From Cyanoderma ruficeps (taxonomy: Eukaryota > Chordata > Aves > Passeriformes > Timaliidae): DNA of 64,000 bases. Below the pieces are notes generated by a model. That model was given only the letters and a program-made list of their open reading frames with translations. It made no database searches and was not told where the DNA came from. The stretch is from positions 6,461,532-6,525,531 of the forward strand of contig VZDJ01004378.1 of the NCBI GenBank assembly GCA_008694505.1, given 5' to 3'. Positions 1-14,104 of the stretch are shown here, piece after piece; position 1 is the first letter of the stretch; every line of letters begins with the position of its first letter. The position numbers were made by a program, and so were the translations under genes.

Positions 1-728
1 GGTCTGTTCATCAGCTGTTGTTTCTGCCACCACTCACGAGGAGTCCTTCCCCTGCTCCAGTGTGGGAGCGCAACAGTCCTCCCCACACGGCTTCACTGTG
101 GTTCACTCTTCCCCAGGGCACAATCCTTGAGGCACAGCCTGCTCCACTGTGGGTCCCCTACAATGTCACAAGCCCAGTCAGGAAACGTGCTGCAGCGTGG
201 GCTCCTCTCACCACAGGTCTGCAGGTCCATGCCAGAAGCCTGGTCTAGCAGAGATTGCCCACAGGTTCTTTCAGGTTTCCACCTGCTCCAGTGTGGGTTT
301 CTTCCATGGGCTGCAGGTGGATCTTAATACCCCCATGGATCCAAGGGCTGCAGGGGCATAGCTGCTTCACCATGGTCTTCACCACGGTCTGCAGAGAAAT
401 CTCAGCTCCAGCAGCTGGGGCAGCTCCTCCCCCTCCTTCTCCACCGACCTTAGTGTCTGCAGAGTTGTTCCTCTCACATATTGTCACCCACTGTTCTCTG
501 GCCACAATTACTTGTGTGCAGTAACTTTTTTTTTTCTCTTCTTAAATCTGTTACCACAGAAGTGTTACCTCCATTTGTGATTGTCTTGGCCTTGGCCAGT
601 GGTGGGGCCACCCTGGAGCTGGCTGGCATTGGCTGCCAGACATACCTGAATCTTCTGGCACCTTCTCAAAAAAGCCAACCCTGTAGCCCTCCTGCTACCA
701 AAACCTGGCTATGCAAACCTAATACATA
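1..728 (+). mobile_element. Avian ERV-derived non-coding fragment (ERVL-type, probable 3' internal tail)
   Basis: This stretch is much richer in GC than the intron that follows. It has a repetitive texture of short degenerate phrases built on 'CTGCTCC..GTGGG' and 'GGGCTGCAGG', then a T-rich run near 526-540, and ends in 'CTACCAAAACCTGG...AAACCTAATACA'. I recognise the pattern as a dispersed avian repeat. From memory it matches the non-coding tail that lies just before the 3' LTR in avian ERVL-type elements, but no LTR follows here, so the copy is truncated on the right and cut by the window on the left. It carries no intact open frame; frames of 66-101 residues in it are chance. The family name is an inference, while its repeat nature is more secure. 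It lies in intron 1 of ST7, opposite to the gene's direction if the orientation is right. Confidence 0.6.
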
Positions 729-3700
729 CAGAGAAATACTTGAGAAATTCATCAATAAATCAGGTGTTTGCCTTTTCCTCTCATAGGAATTATTTCTAAT
801 TAAAAAATACACAGTAAGCTCCACTCATATTTCATGTTCATTTAATTGTTCTCAACTGCAGTTGTTACAATAAAATTGAGCAAGTTTAGCTATTAAAAGT
901 ATTTCCACAGCAAACTACTTCACATTCAAACTTCTTTTAATTGTTCTGACATAGCCACTGTTGTTCAGCATTAGAAGATGTAGTAAGCTAGGGAAAGGCC
1001 AAGGGTTTGTCTACCAAGGCAGCTGTTCTTGAAAAGTCACTGCACTCCCAAATATTTATGCCACGTTAAGCGCAAGAGGGGACAAGGCAGAAAGATGTAG
1101 TATGAAAAGAGACATAGGAGATGACTCACCAGAACAGAACACCTATTCCTATGCCCTTGAAATTCAAGGTGAGTTGCTGGTAATCATACAAATTTGTTTT
1201 CTTGTATTCTGTCTTTCAAATACCTCTAAAGTTAAGGTATTGCCTTGATAGACACCAGCAAATGTTCTGTTCCATTTATGAATATCTGTCATAAAAGCAT
1301 GTTGCAACTAAGACTACTCTCACTAGAACACTTCACAGGGAAAAATTTTAAGTACTAAAATTGCTTCTACCTAGTATGCCTCATTAGAAGTCTCTTTACT
1401 TTGTGGTTCATTTACAACAAGCCACACACACAAAATCAGTAAGTGCAGAACAGCTGAGGAGCTGGCTGTTCAGCACCTGGCAACCTACTCTAAACCCTAC
1501 CTGCAATGCTGTTTTTCATCTTTCATCACTTAAAATTTATCTTTGATCTGTCTGGATGGATGACATAAAGATGGGAGCCAGCATTTAACACGCAGCCATG
1601 TGAAGACCAGGCACCTGAGCACCAGCCTGGCTGAAACTTCCCAAATAAGCTCATGGACAAAATCCCAATGAAGTAGACATGCACCATTCCAGAGGCCCCT
1701 GATGTTGAAGAGTCTGTTTGAACTGCCTGATCAGCTTTCAACACCTACATTTTTAAACAATGCTGTTGTGCACACACAAAATACCAATGGCAGTCCAGAG
1801 AAAGAATATAAAGCAGCTCAAAAATTAACTGAATGAGCAGAACTAGAACTCGATTGATTTGATTTCTAAAAGAACGACCTGGTATACAGTTTCTTTTAGC
1901 AAGGCAGACATAAGCATCAAAGGAAGGCAGTGACTTCTTTCCTGAAAAATCCACGATAAAAGACACCAAACGTTAAAATAAGCAATATACATATTCTTTT
2001 TTACAAGATTTATATTGAAACAAAAGGGACATCTTTAAAACTTATATCAATGTCTGTGGCTACAGATGCCCAAATAGATCGGCTGTACTGGGGGCAAGGG
2101 ATATGCAAAAAACAATGAGTACCTCTAATTTGCTTCTACACATAAAAAACCAACAACAAAGCCATGTCTGCATGTATGGACAAATGCTTGGACAGATTAG
2201 ACATGAGACCTATCTAATAACAGCTGGGGAGGAAAAAAACCATCAGGAAATAAAGATAATTTTGCTGTTTGTACAGAATAAGTCAGCCAGAGTCAGACAC
2301 ACGTTACACCACAGTAATTAGCACAAATTTTCCAGAGCCTCAGAAACTACTTTATGTCTGTAAAAACACTTTGTGTTTTTAACAGTTGAGGCAGTGGGTG
2401 GAGTAGAGACAGGCAGGCTGGTACTAGTCACCTCCTCAGCACCTCCATGTAAAATGTCCCCACTGTCTTAAAGCCTGCAGCCTGCAGGAGCATGGACACA
2501 TAAATGCAGCTATCACCACAACGGGTTTTAACTTGCTGTTTAGCTTATGTTGTGGTAGTCACTTCAGGAAAACAAATATGAGACACCTTCAGTCAAAAAC
2601 CAATCCTGCATTTTCCATTTTTTGTCCTACTTAAAATAATCCAGCTTTATGACAGTCATCATAGTTCCTGCAGCTTTCTGTAGCCTGAGATCTACAGGCC
2701 ATGAACTTCATCTTTCATCTGAGCTTGTAAAAGCCATCTAGAGGACCCCCTCCCAAGCAGACTTACAAAGCTCAAGGGTGGCACTTAACTTCATCATACA
2801 ACTACACCAGTTGTAGGATGGCCCTACAACTTCATTTGTTACCTATCACGGGGCTGTGTCCAGGGTAGTATTTCCCCTCTGTGGGTAACATGCTGCAATA
2901 CAGTGACATTTTAGGGTCGCCACTGGCAGATGGAGGGGCTCCCCAACACTCGCTTAGTGCATGTGCCTGCTTGTGGAAACTGGTGACCCTTCACTAGGTC
3001 TCTGACACGCAGGCAGACCCAGGTTTGTGTCAGACTTCATTTCCCACAGGCCACAGCTGCCTCTCCTTGTCCCGGCATGACTCCCGTGTCTCCAGAAGGA
3101 TGCCCTCTAGTGCGAGAACTGTCCAAGGCCTTTTCTACTTCTGCCACATTACTGAGAATCAAATGCAAAATCTACCTACAGCAGCTGAGGCAAGATATGC
3201 TGGAGGGCTGGCTCAAGCCAGTGCAACCAGCAAAGACAAGGGAAAGAAAACTTGTGCAAACCAACAGCGCAGAACAAAAATCTGATCTCACTGTTCCCAG
3301 CTGAATAACATTCACTAGGACATGGAAATGGCTCAAATGCGAGTTAGTTAGTTCTTCTGGTTAGTTTCTGCATGATAAACATCTTGCATCTCAAAACTTC
3401 AATTTCAAATTCAACGAATCCTTTCTACTAAACTTAAAACTGCAATATTCCAAACAGTAATGTTAACTGTCTCTGTAAGTAAACATGCCATTTATTTTGT
3501 TCACTATAAAATTAAGAACAGTATTCAAACCTCATACATTTCCCCTCTACAGCCACGCAGTGCTTGGCGATCATCAGACCAGAGGGCCCTGTATTTTAAG
3601 AACAACACAGAGGACCTGAGTCAGTCGATGTTGTTCTTGCTAAACTACAGCATTCACAGAAAGCAAACACCATAACCAGATTTGTTTGAACTGGCGCATA

Positions 3701-4242
3701 TTTTAGGTTTATTATTATTTTACAGTATTCTCACATCTCTCATTAATATTAACTTTTATTCCAAACTGACAGCTTAACTTCCTGCAAAGGCAACGGCTAT
3801 GATATACAGAATTACACTCACATATGAGTAAAAGAATACTGTGCCATTACGGATACATCTAATACATTGTGTATCAGATATTAAACGCTTTTCTTTCAGT
3901 TAGCAAATCGTTGTTCAGTTTATTACTATGCTTAGTATAAAGAGTACATGTTAATAAGTAAACTAATGGCTGACTAAGGCATAGGTAATTAAATACCCCA
4001 GGTGCTTCTGAAAACATTGCCTGGCAGATATAATTCCAGTCTGTGTGTTTAAAATACACATCCCAAACAAACCAACATTGCAAACTAGAACAAAAAATAT
4101 ACTTTTAATGAGAATTTATCTTCACTTCCAAGACCAAAGGCAGATAAAAACTGCCTTCTGCATATAAATAAAACACATCCTGAGAACTGCAGAGCCCACC
4201 CTGAACCAGACGTGTCCCTACCTACTGCATGAATGTCATGAT

Positions 4243-4308
4243 TTTTTGACGCTTACACAGGAATAGAGTTTTGAGTTTTTGATGCTTACACAGGAATAGA
4301 GTTTCTGA
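4243..4308. repeat. 33-bp tandem duplication
   Basis: Two adjacent copies of a 33-bp unit containing 'GCTTACACAGGAATAGAG' start near 4243 and 4276. They differ at only a few positions, for example GACGC against GATGC. It reads as a recent local duplication inside ST7 intron 1 and has no evident function. Confidence 0.85.
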
Positions 4309-5160
4309 GGGACTAAGCCCAGGAACCCATGGCTGTAGCTTCGCTCCTAAAACAAAGGCATTTGTGAGAAAAGGCTTTATAAAATTTCATCATTCCCAGC
4401 ATCCTTTTCCCTTAAATGCTTCTCTGTTACATTAGATTAGAAAAGGAAAACAAACACGAAGGCAAACAAGAGAGATTTTGGTTGGCAGGCTTCTCGTTAT
4501 TCATTTACTGTTTATTATTGATTTTTGTGCCCGTGCAGGAGGATCACGTGTGGACTGGAAAGAGGACGACGGTAATGTACAGAGGGCTGTGTACACCAGG
4601 GAGCTCGTGGCCAGAGCAGCTGTCTGTGGGCTCTCTGTGGCTGGTTTTTGGATTGCTGGTTGTTTATTTTAGACTAAGAAGATCTCCAGTGTTCAGCCTG
4701 GAGTAAATCACAAACTCCAGCCCAAAGGGTCCACTGCCAAGATGCCAAGGGGTCATAACCCAGAGTGGAAGAGCTGAGATCTTGGGTGACCCCCAGGGAG
4801 GGAGCTGCCCTCCCAGTGAACCAAGCTGGGTTGGCATTCACAGCCAGGGAGCCACTTTACAACAACTGAGGGCAGCTGCTCTCTCTCACACCAACAGATA
4901 ACACAGGCCACCACAGCCCCGCAGCACAGCAAGGAGCATGGCAGCACCCAGACCCACACACTGCTGCCATCTGGCAACACGAACTCCACTGCACCTAGGG
5001 AAGAACAGACTCGTAAGGAAGATATTTTAAGATACTTATTTCAAGCCTGTATTACTAGCTCACCTAAGGAAAGTAGCTAACAATGCCAATTAGTCCAGCA
5101 CATCACTGACTTGGCACCCCAAATGATAAAGGTGTAGCCTCAAACACAAGGGGGACAGCA

Positions 5161-5275
5161 CTGTATTTTATTACATACACATTAATAACATAAATATTAT
5201 ATGTAATATAATATAAAAATAGATTATATATATAATATAACATATTTTATATATTACTGTATATATTACTCAGAA
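5161..5275. repeat. AT-rich, TA-dense low-complexity block
   Basis: About 115 bases are almost wholly A and T, with repeated 'TATATAATATAA'-type runs able to fold on themselves. It is a low-complexity intronic block in ST7 intron 1 and has no coding content. Confidence 0.8.
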
Positions 5276-8200
5276 ACAAAAACAATTGCCCAATAATAAT
5301 ATTGTTCCATAATCAGTCATTGCCAGTTTGAATGTGGCCTGAAGAAGAATTGGAATTTTTAGATCTATCTGACTTACAGAAGAGTAGAATAGTACTTGAA
5401 GCATCCAAAGTTTTCAGTTAGTGATATATTAATTACTGGGTTTGGCTTATGTCGTGCAAAATTCGTCACATTGTCAGAAAGCCTACAGTACCTTGTAAAA
5501 CTGAAAATTTATATCACAGCTTATAAAAATGTGTAGCAAGAGAACTGATTAAAAAGCTTTAAACATAAAAAGCAGCTAAGAAACTTTGCAGATTAGATTT
5601 AGAGAGGTCAACTTCTTTTCATGCTAAATGCCTTTATTTAACCTGTACTGCCATTAATTCTCAGCATCTTGATATCTGTCATGTCTCAAATCCAGAAGGC
5701 AGCAAATGTGCAAACTTATTTCAGATTGCTGGGAGGTGTATGAGAGTCATTCATGCTACATACCCTTTTCTATTGAGACTAATGTAAAAAAACCTCTTAG
5801 GGCAACATTATAATTTCCTTAACTCAGTAGGAGCTTTACCAACTGCTTCAAGGAGACCAGAATTGCAACACAGACTTTCTCAAAATAATAATGGAAAGTT
5901 AATTTCAATTTCTACCTCATTATACCAGTCTTATCAGCTAAGGCCTTCAACTAAAGAAATATCAGCCCTGTACACGTAACACCTGCAAGACCTGGGACGT
6001 TCAAAGATTTCCCTCTGCTTTGTGAGGATCAAAGGCAGAGAAATAAAACTATATCTGAAAAAGTCAGACTAAGTTATAACTCAAGATCTGTATAAAAACA
6101 GTTAAAATATATCACAACAAATCAAACAAACCAAGACTATTTTAACAAAATAAATAAGGACATAGCAAGGTAAAAAGCAGGATATGGTAGTTTCCAAAGT
6201 GAACACTTATTTCATTTTTGAATGGGAACAAAACCGTTGAATGTGGAGGAAAAAAATAATTAAAGAGCAAGAAAAGAGACACTGTGACAGGAGAAAGCAA
6301 GATATAATTGAAAGGACTTAACATGTTCAAGACATGGTTGAGTGTAAGATTGAAAGAATGTACAGAAAGCAACTTGCTGAAGGAAATTACGTTTTTAAAA
6401 GCAAGCCCCATATTGAGACAGTTTTAATAAACTGTTCAAACCCCCCAAATTATGCCAGGGTACTTCATATTTCTGTTTTTAAAATGCAGATCTAAGCTAC
6501 TGAAAACTTTTAGGATAAGTTAACCAATGGAGGTACATGAAAAAATAGGGTAATACACAAAATAAATAAATCATGCCAGGCCAATCAGATGTGTCCCTTT
6601 ACAAAAAATATTCAGTTTTCTTACCAAGAAAAACGTGTAGCTGTAAACTGTCTGGATTTTGGTAAAGTACTGACAGGGCTGTAGAAAGCTACTTAAAACA
6701 GGAGATGAAGAAACCTGCAGCCAGCCTGGAAGTGCTGGATGGTATGGAAAGCACATGGAACTGCCAACTGAGCCTTACAGAGTATTTTCATTACCAAAAC
6801 CAGAAGACACCTGGCATGAGTGGCCAAAGACACCATATCAAAGTTAATGGGGCAAAAGGCAAGGAACCAACAAGGAAAACTTTTCACTGGAAGGCGAGAA
6901 GGATTAATTAGATTACATAAGGCAGTTAGTGAAGCCTTACCTGTCATATGATGGACAAACCCAGTTATGAAATGGCCAGAAAACTGAAAGAATAAAGTCA
7001 GAGTCAAGGACATCCAGCAGTTTTAGGAAAACACACAAGGACAACCCAATTAACTTGATCTTATACGGCATGGACAGGCAGGAAAAGCCCTGCATGAGTG
7101 CGCTGGGAACCAGTCTTCACGGTGGTCCTGCTGCTTCTGCAGGTAAAGGAGAGAGCTGTCACGAGCACAAACATGTGCAAGCCAGTCACAAATGCATCAA
7201 AGCAAGAGTGAGAGCAAAGCTTCTATCCATGAGAATTACCAAGTTCTAGAAAAAAATCTTCCAGTGCAGCAGTGGATGAGAAGATAATGTAAAATATGAC
7301 TGAGTGTTGGAGTCGGGGACCCAGAGAGGCCTGTACACCGCTCAGTGCCACAGGGCACAGCCCCTATGTACTCCTCACAGGAGGACATCAAGGGTGGGAA
7401 TTCTGCCTTCTGCTGAGCCACTGACAAAACACTCTCAGTGTAACACAGGCCAAATCCTCCTGGCCAGGTCTGAGGAAATCCTGCAGCTCAGATACCTTCA
7501 GGAATCCTGGAGCTAGTCAGAGCTCCCTGGGACATGTGTTCCCCACAAGACTATGTGGTTTTTGGGGTGACTGCTAACACAGCTGTCATCAGCACTTTTA
7601 ACCCCTAAACTCTTGACAAGAATTTCTGGGAATATGTAGGACAACATTAACTGCTAAAGCGACTCACTTGTGCTTGTATCAATCCTCCTTTGTTCTGACC
7701 CAATGAGCAGGGCAGACAGACACAGGGACCAGAAGGCACTTTTATAACAATGCAGCACAACACAGGAGCCTACTCTGAGCAGGCAGATAAATCCAGCAAG
7801 TTGAGCACTATAGAGAAGGCATTTTTGGCTTCTAAGATCAGAAATTGTGCATCAGTGCAGCACTGCACAAGACCTCCTCAGGTCCTTCTCTTCACAGGGA
7901 GGGCTCACCAGCTCAGCTGCAGCATCCTGCTGCTGCACAAAGTTGGCTTCTGCTCAAGAAGTATCTTGAGCCTCACCCTGGGACTCTGTGTCCTCTTGTC
8001 CTCTGCACAGGGTATGGAAGGCCAGCTGCAAGCCTTCTCTGACAGGCTCTGGTTTCTCTCTGAAAACTGAGGAAACCACTAGACTGGGACTCTAAGCCGA
8101 GATTTGTGTAAAACATACCAGATGGGTACACTGCTATCAAGTTAACTTCAGTATTAAAAATAGCAAAAGAAATTTCACATGGAAGATTAAGTGCATTAGT

Positions 8201-11200
8201 GGATCACATAACCTTGCTTCAGACCAAGCCACGTTGTAAACAATTTTCAGCCCTCAGCATAAACACACAGGACATGTCACGAAAACAATTAGCTATGTGA
8301 AGTTCAACATCTATGACGCTCTCAGGTTACAAGCATATTTTCTTGAGAAATAAATGGCTGCCTTACAAAATAAGATGATGATAACAACATTTCTTTTGCT
8401 TTACATTTGATCCGTGAGTGTCTTGCCACTATGCAGAAGACCATGCATTTCAGGCTAAGAGCCCTGACATTTAATAAGCCAAGTTTATTTGTAGAAAGTG
8501 AGCTGGAAATTAGTTCTCATGGTTGCAGTTGGCACACTACAGAGAATAGGAATCTTAAAGATGACTGCATTTCATTTTTGCCCTATAGCTTTCATCCTTC
8601 TAATTGGTATACTTAAGTGCATTTAATCACTTAAGCAATGAGTCTACCACAGCATCAAATCTTCAGTTTAGACTCCACAATAATAAATCCTTGTCTTCCC
8701 TCAGCAGCTGGCGAGGTTTGATTTGGACTTTGAATTTAGGCCCTTTCCTCAGGCTTAACAGTTACAACTTCTTTGTCTGTCTGCTGAAAGCGTGACATTA
8801 ACACTTTTCTTTAAATGCATTATTGTTGCTTAAGCATAGTGTTCTTGGTGTTAAAATTGGTTGCCCTGCTGCAGTGCCCGACTAAGACATACACAAAAAA
8901 AAAAAATCCAATTAGCCTGTGCTGGGATTTCACAAAGCAACTTTTAACTCATTAGTATTTACACAGCATCACTGATCCACATGACACTTCATAGACATGA
9001 TGACAAGCTGGAGTTTATAACACAATCTTTCAATAGATGCCTTCAGAGCCACAAAGAGCTAATTTAAAAACAGGTGGAAGGAGCATTCAGCCACCCCCTT
9101 TAACAGCCAACAGAGAAGTAATAAGCACCTCATAGTCTGTCCACAGTACCAGGATAGGCGTTATCCTAAATTCTATGACAGATGGCCTAAGAATGTTCCT
9201 GAAACAGCTCTGGTAAAAAAAGGCAAAACTTTGGTGCAATCATCAAACCACAAGAGGAAAAACTACCTTCGGGCAGAAATGACTGGGGACTGTATCCCCA
9301 AATTGCTACAGGCTCCCTGCAGTGCCTTAGTAAAATATTTAGGCCCAAGTCTTCAAGAATTCATGCATATTAATTACCTGCGCAGTAAAGCCCTGGGCCT
9401 ACACTCGTGGAGCAAATTAAACCACTAAAGGTTTGCAGGATCAAGGTCTCATTTCCCTTTGCCTTACTTCTCCCTGTACAGCTCAATGGAACTCTCAGTT
9501 GTATTCAACATTCTGACAGGTATCTAGAGCAGGGCCTAATTTTGCTAAATACAAAATACCTTCTTAAATAACTAATCGTGGATAAAAAAGGTGAATCCTG
9601 ACTTGTTGTGACAGCCACACAAAAGACTTCATTAGCTTCTGACAGCAATGTTCATTCCTTCAATCCAGAAGAAACTGCTTTGGCCCTCCAACCCAAGTCA
9701 CCACTTCAGTGGTTTTATTTGCTTTACCACTTGCCAACAAGACAAATAACTCTCCCTTAAGCACAGGGCTTGCCAGCTGACTGAACAACACACAGAAACC
9801 TTGGACTCAGCGGGGACTACTCTCTGCCATGTTGCACAAAAAGTCCTGGCACATCTGGGACTATCAGAGCCTCTGTGCACAACATACCTGCACACCATCA
9901 GCAAGTGTTTTTAGCCAAGTGTGGGGGTTTTTAAACCTCAGCATAGTAGTGTTTTAACTAGTCAGCTCTCCTGTTTACTATGGGCCATTAAATTTCACTC
10001 CCAGTTTCCCCACTGAAGAGCCGGCAATCCTCATTACATGGAGGGTCTCAATACTATGAGTGCCAAAGATGAAGAGGCATAATATCCCTTGCCGTATCAG
10101 CTGGGTCCAAAAACACATCTTCAAAAGTCTCTTATAAAAACTACTTAGCATGTGCATTCCTCTGGGTTCATTTTGCAGCCACCCCTTTTTAAAGATCTGT
10201 CTTCCCTATATTAAAGGCTACTTCAGTACCTACGACTTTCTTCCCACCACGGAGTTTACAGCATGAAGAACCACCTCTCTGTTAAAGCGACGGCACTGCA
10301 TGCAGCATGTCTCACAGCCAGGCTGCTTCCTCAGACCACTGATGATCTGCACCCCAATTCTGACAAGTTAACATGAATTTTACCTCCAAATATTAAGAAG
10401 CTCACTATATGTTTGTCAACTAGGTTAAAACTCTTACACCTCCTTAGCTACTGTCAAATAGCTTCTCTGTGATTAGGTAAACAGCTTGAGCTTCCTTAGG
10501 CTAACTCTGTGGTTTTGCTAGACTCTCCATAGCTCCTCTCAGAGAATCCATTTTAAAGGCAGGTCATTCCCTCCAAAATCCCTGTTTTATCAAACATCAT
10601 CTTCCTAATTCCTGCCAAGTTCTGCTCTCAGGCAGGCATATTGACCTTCTACTTTTCATTTAATGTACAGCCTTGGCACAGAATTATGTATTTTTCTCTT
10701 TTTTTCCAATTCTTGAGACAGTGGCATTAGTTAGCACTTCTTTTGTCTTTCACAGATGCAAATCTATGATCTGGATTTTTGCATTTCCTTTGCAAAATAA
10801 CCACCAAAAATATCTATTTTAAGTTATTTCTTTTATTTAGAATGTTGGTATTTTTGCAGCCGCTCAGACAATTATGACCTATGACCCCTGTGAACAATGC
10901 AGGGCTTATGTTCTTTTGGGCTAAATTTGTCCAGGCACTCAGTGGATGCTTTGGGAAATCCCAGTACACATATGCAGTTTTAGGAGCATTTCCACAGACT
11001 TTCATCAGCAGGCAGATGACATTAAACTTCAGTTAGAAGCTGGCAGTACAGCTCCATGGTTGTATATCAGTCAGTGTTACAGTAAGCTCACTCAAGATGT
11101 TATCAAGTATTATTTTGAAGTCTCTGGCTTACACAGTTCCCCTGAAATACTGATTGCAAATCTTCTACAGCTTTTGCAGTAAGAAAGACAATTTCTTAAA

Positions 11201-14077
11201 ACAGTATTTTCTAAAAACCTTGCATTTCCAACAAACTTCACTCCGTTTCCAGCATCTGATGCTGACTGAAAAATTTAGCTCAACCAAAAAGTCAAACTGG
11301 TGAAGAAATGTCAAAATTCATAGATAACAAGTATCATTGTATACTGCATCCATTGGGCATTGAACCAGCAAGCTTTGATATGGCTTTTCCCTCAAGAATC
11401 CCCAGTTTAATCCAAAAAGTTTTGTCTACTTTTTGTCAAAAGTAACATACTACTTTCGTGCACATCATAATCTCTTTCATAAAAAATTAAAGGGAGAGTT
11501 TCCAAGTGTACCATGGTGAAAATACACATGCTTAACACATTTAAAACCTGTTTTATAATAACCTCCTGAATATTAGCCTACAGCAGAAAAAACTTATTTT
11601 TGCAAGACCCAAAAAGGCAGACCAAAACAACCTCTAACATCCAAACCCTGTCTGGAGGCTCAGCAGCAACTACAAATGCTTTGTGGTACTGTAAGTGATG
11701 CAACTGAAGAGAGGGGTTAACAGTTAAGAAAATGCTGTTTATTTTAACTCCACTAAGTAGAAAATAAGATCAGTATTTATTAAATACTTAATTTACATTC
11801 TAATAAATGCAAAAATTAATGCAAGTGATTTTGGATCAGTATGCAAACTATCTATCTGTAACTGATTCTGTGAATTTCATATGCAGGATTGATGCTGACC
11901 TTGACAGAAGTGGTCATGCATTTGAAATTTTACCTTCACCAGTCAAGTTCTTAAAAATACCCCAAACAAATCTACACGGCACTTGCAGGGAGTTAAGAAT
12001 TCTTCCATCTCCTTTGGTGGCATGAGAGTTTTGCTCCAGGTTTTCTGTTGACTCGCCCACCTCCACACTCACTTCTGTAGCTCACACAGCAGATGCTTAC
12101 GAGGAAACCCATCACAAGGACAGCAGATTGCTTTGAAGAAAGACGAAACAACTACTAGCAAGTCTGCAAAACTAAAACTTAACTGTGCTTCAGTTCTTCT
12201 GAAAAGAAAGAATCTGTTCAATGGTTTTCAAACTACTAGAAACTCCCTGGCCTTCGTCAGGTTAATGTTTTCCAACCCTCATGATTAACTGCATTAGCCT
12301 AAATTTATGAAGGGGAACAATACCTCCTGACCAGCTGTCAAGATTGTATCACAGCAAACACACCTCAACACACTCAGAGGCTGAGCAGGCACAGGCAGCC
12401 CCTCCCCAGCCCAGGGAAGACATACTCCCAGGTGTCCAGTCCCCAAAAAAACCCTTCTGTCTTGAGGGAGGTTTACTACCGCAGCTTGTGCACACGCGGT
12501 TCCACATGGCCAAATTAGCAGCAGCAGGAAAAAAGTGAAATTTGTTAAATTTTAATAACAGGCAAATGTTTTCTGCTGCTACTTGAATTTGAGACCATGG
12601 GAATGAAAAGTTACTTTCTTCTCACACTGCAGGTTATCGGGGCACATTGCACCAAAGCACAGTATAGATCTGCAGAGTCAGGAAGCCCAGAAAGGGAAGA
12701 TGAGAAAGATGAGATGAGCTTCACTGACAGAAGCCACCACCCTAAGACAGGCGCCATCTCTCCATCTCCCACAGTATTTCTGCTAATGAAATCACTCTCA
12801 GCTTTCTTGCCTGGTTTAATAAAAGATAGTTCCATAAGGGGTATTTTCCAAGTGCTTTGCTCTCTGCAGTGCAACTGCACACACTGGTGAACACATCTGG
12901 GGTGGGCCAGGCTGACTAAAAAAACCTCTCCATTTGTGTCTTCCAAGAGATTCTTGGACAAAGAGAAAGTGATGTTATGCTAAATTTACAGGACTGTGAA
13001 CAAGTTCACCCCCTGACCGCACAAACCACAGGGGTGAGTGGACGTGAAATGACAGGGGTGAGGGGACCTGATGATGGCCAGTGCTGCCAGTCCTGCTCCA
13101 CACCAGCCTCTTCCCTCTCCAAATGGCCAGCACCATGCACAGTGTTTCAGGTACTGGGCTTTAAGAAGTCTATTACCTGATCACAAAACCCACATTAATT
13201 AAACCATTAGCTATTTCAGTAGCAATGTCATCATAATAGCTTTAAAAATTCATAATGAAGAAATATACCATGTTCCTCAGATAACAACTCTGTCCTAGCC
13301 ACTACAAGGTGATGTAGTCTTGCTCTTCCAACCCTGGGCCTGCTGACCTCAGGAGCCTGGCAGGACAACTTTACTTGTTTTCTTCCATTCTGCAGGCTTC
13401 TAATGCTCCCCCCTCTAGCAGCTCAGCTGGTAACACCACAGGGCTTGCTCCAGCACAGCTCGATAATATTACTCCACAGACACCAACGGAGCCAGAATCA
13501 GCCTAGAGCTCATACCCGTGTATTTATTTTTCACGCTTTTAGGAAATCAGTTTATCTGATTTCTCTACCCTCGGCAAGCCAGAGGTTTCCTCCTGTCTGC
13601 CTTGTCACAAGCCAGTCACACTTATTAAATTCATCTTTCTGTTGCACTTTGAAAGGATAAATAAAATCATCAGAAACTCTTTAACTTCAGTGCCTCTTTC
13701 TTTCTTACGATTTGACTAGAAATCCAAACTCTTACGTCAGGAAAAACAAGCACATTTTTAGAAGAGGTGTGTCTTAGTTCAGATTAGTGTGGCATTCAGA
13801 AGTTGTGCAAGTGCCAACATAGGAAGAAAATACAGCATGTTATATAAAATAGGTATGTTTAATTATTTTGGAATAAAATGATAACATCCACTTCCTCAGC
13901 TGCTTACTCTGTGTTTAATATTCTAGCCTGGCATATTAAGTGTCCTCTCTTGCTTCCTGGCTAATGGTATGGTACAATAATTCAAACTCTCCTATTCATA
14001 ATTTTATTATTTGATCTGGACATCAAACTTTAAAACAAAGAAAAAAAACCCAAAACAATGAAACATCACAATCAGAC

Positions 14078-14104
14078 TTAACATTAATTTAATATTAATG
14101 TTAA
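14078..14104. repeat. Perfect 11-bp inverted repeat with 5-nt loop
   Basis: The left arm TTAACATTAAT (14078-14088) is followed by a 5-base spacer and its exact reverse complement (14094-14104). The sequence is AT-only apart from one C/G pair per arm, so a hairpin would be weak. No gene or promoter is adjacent. Confidence 0.8.
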
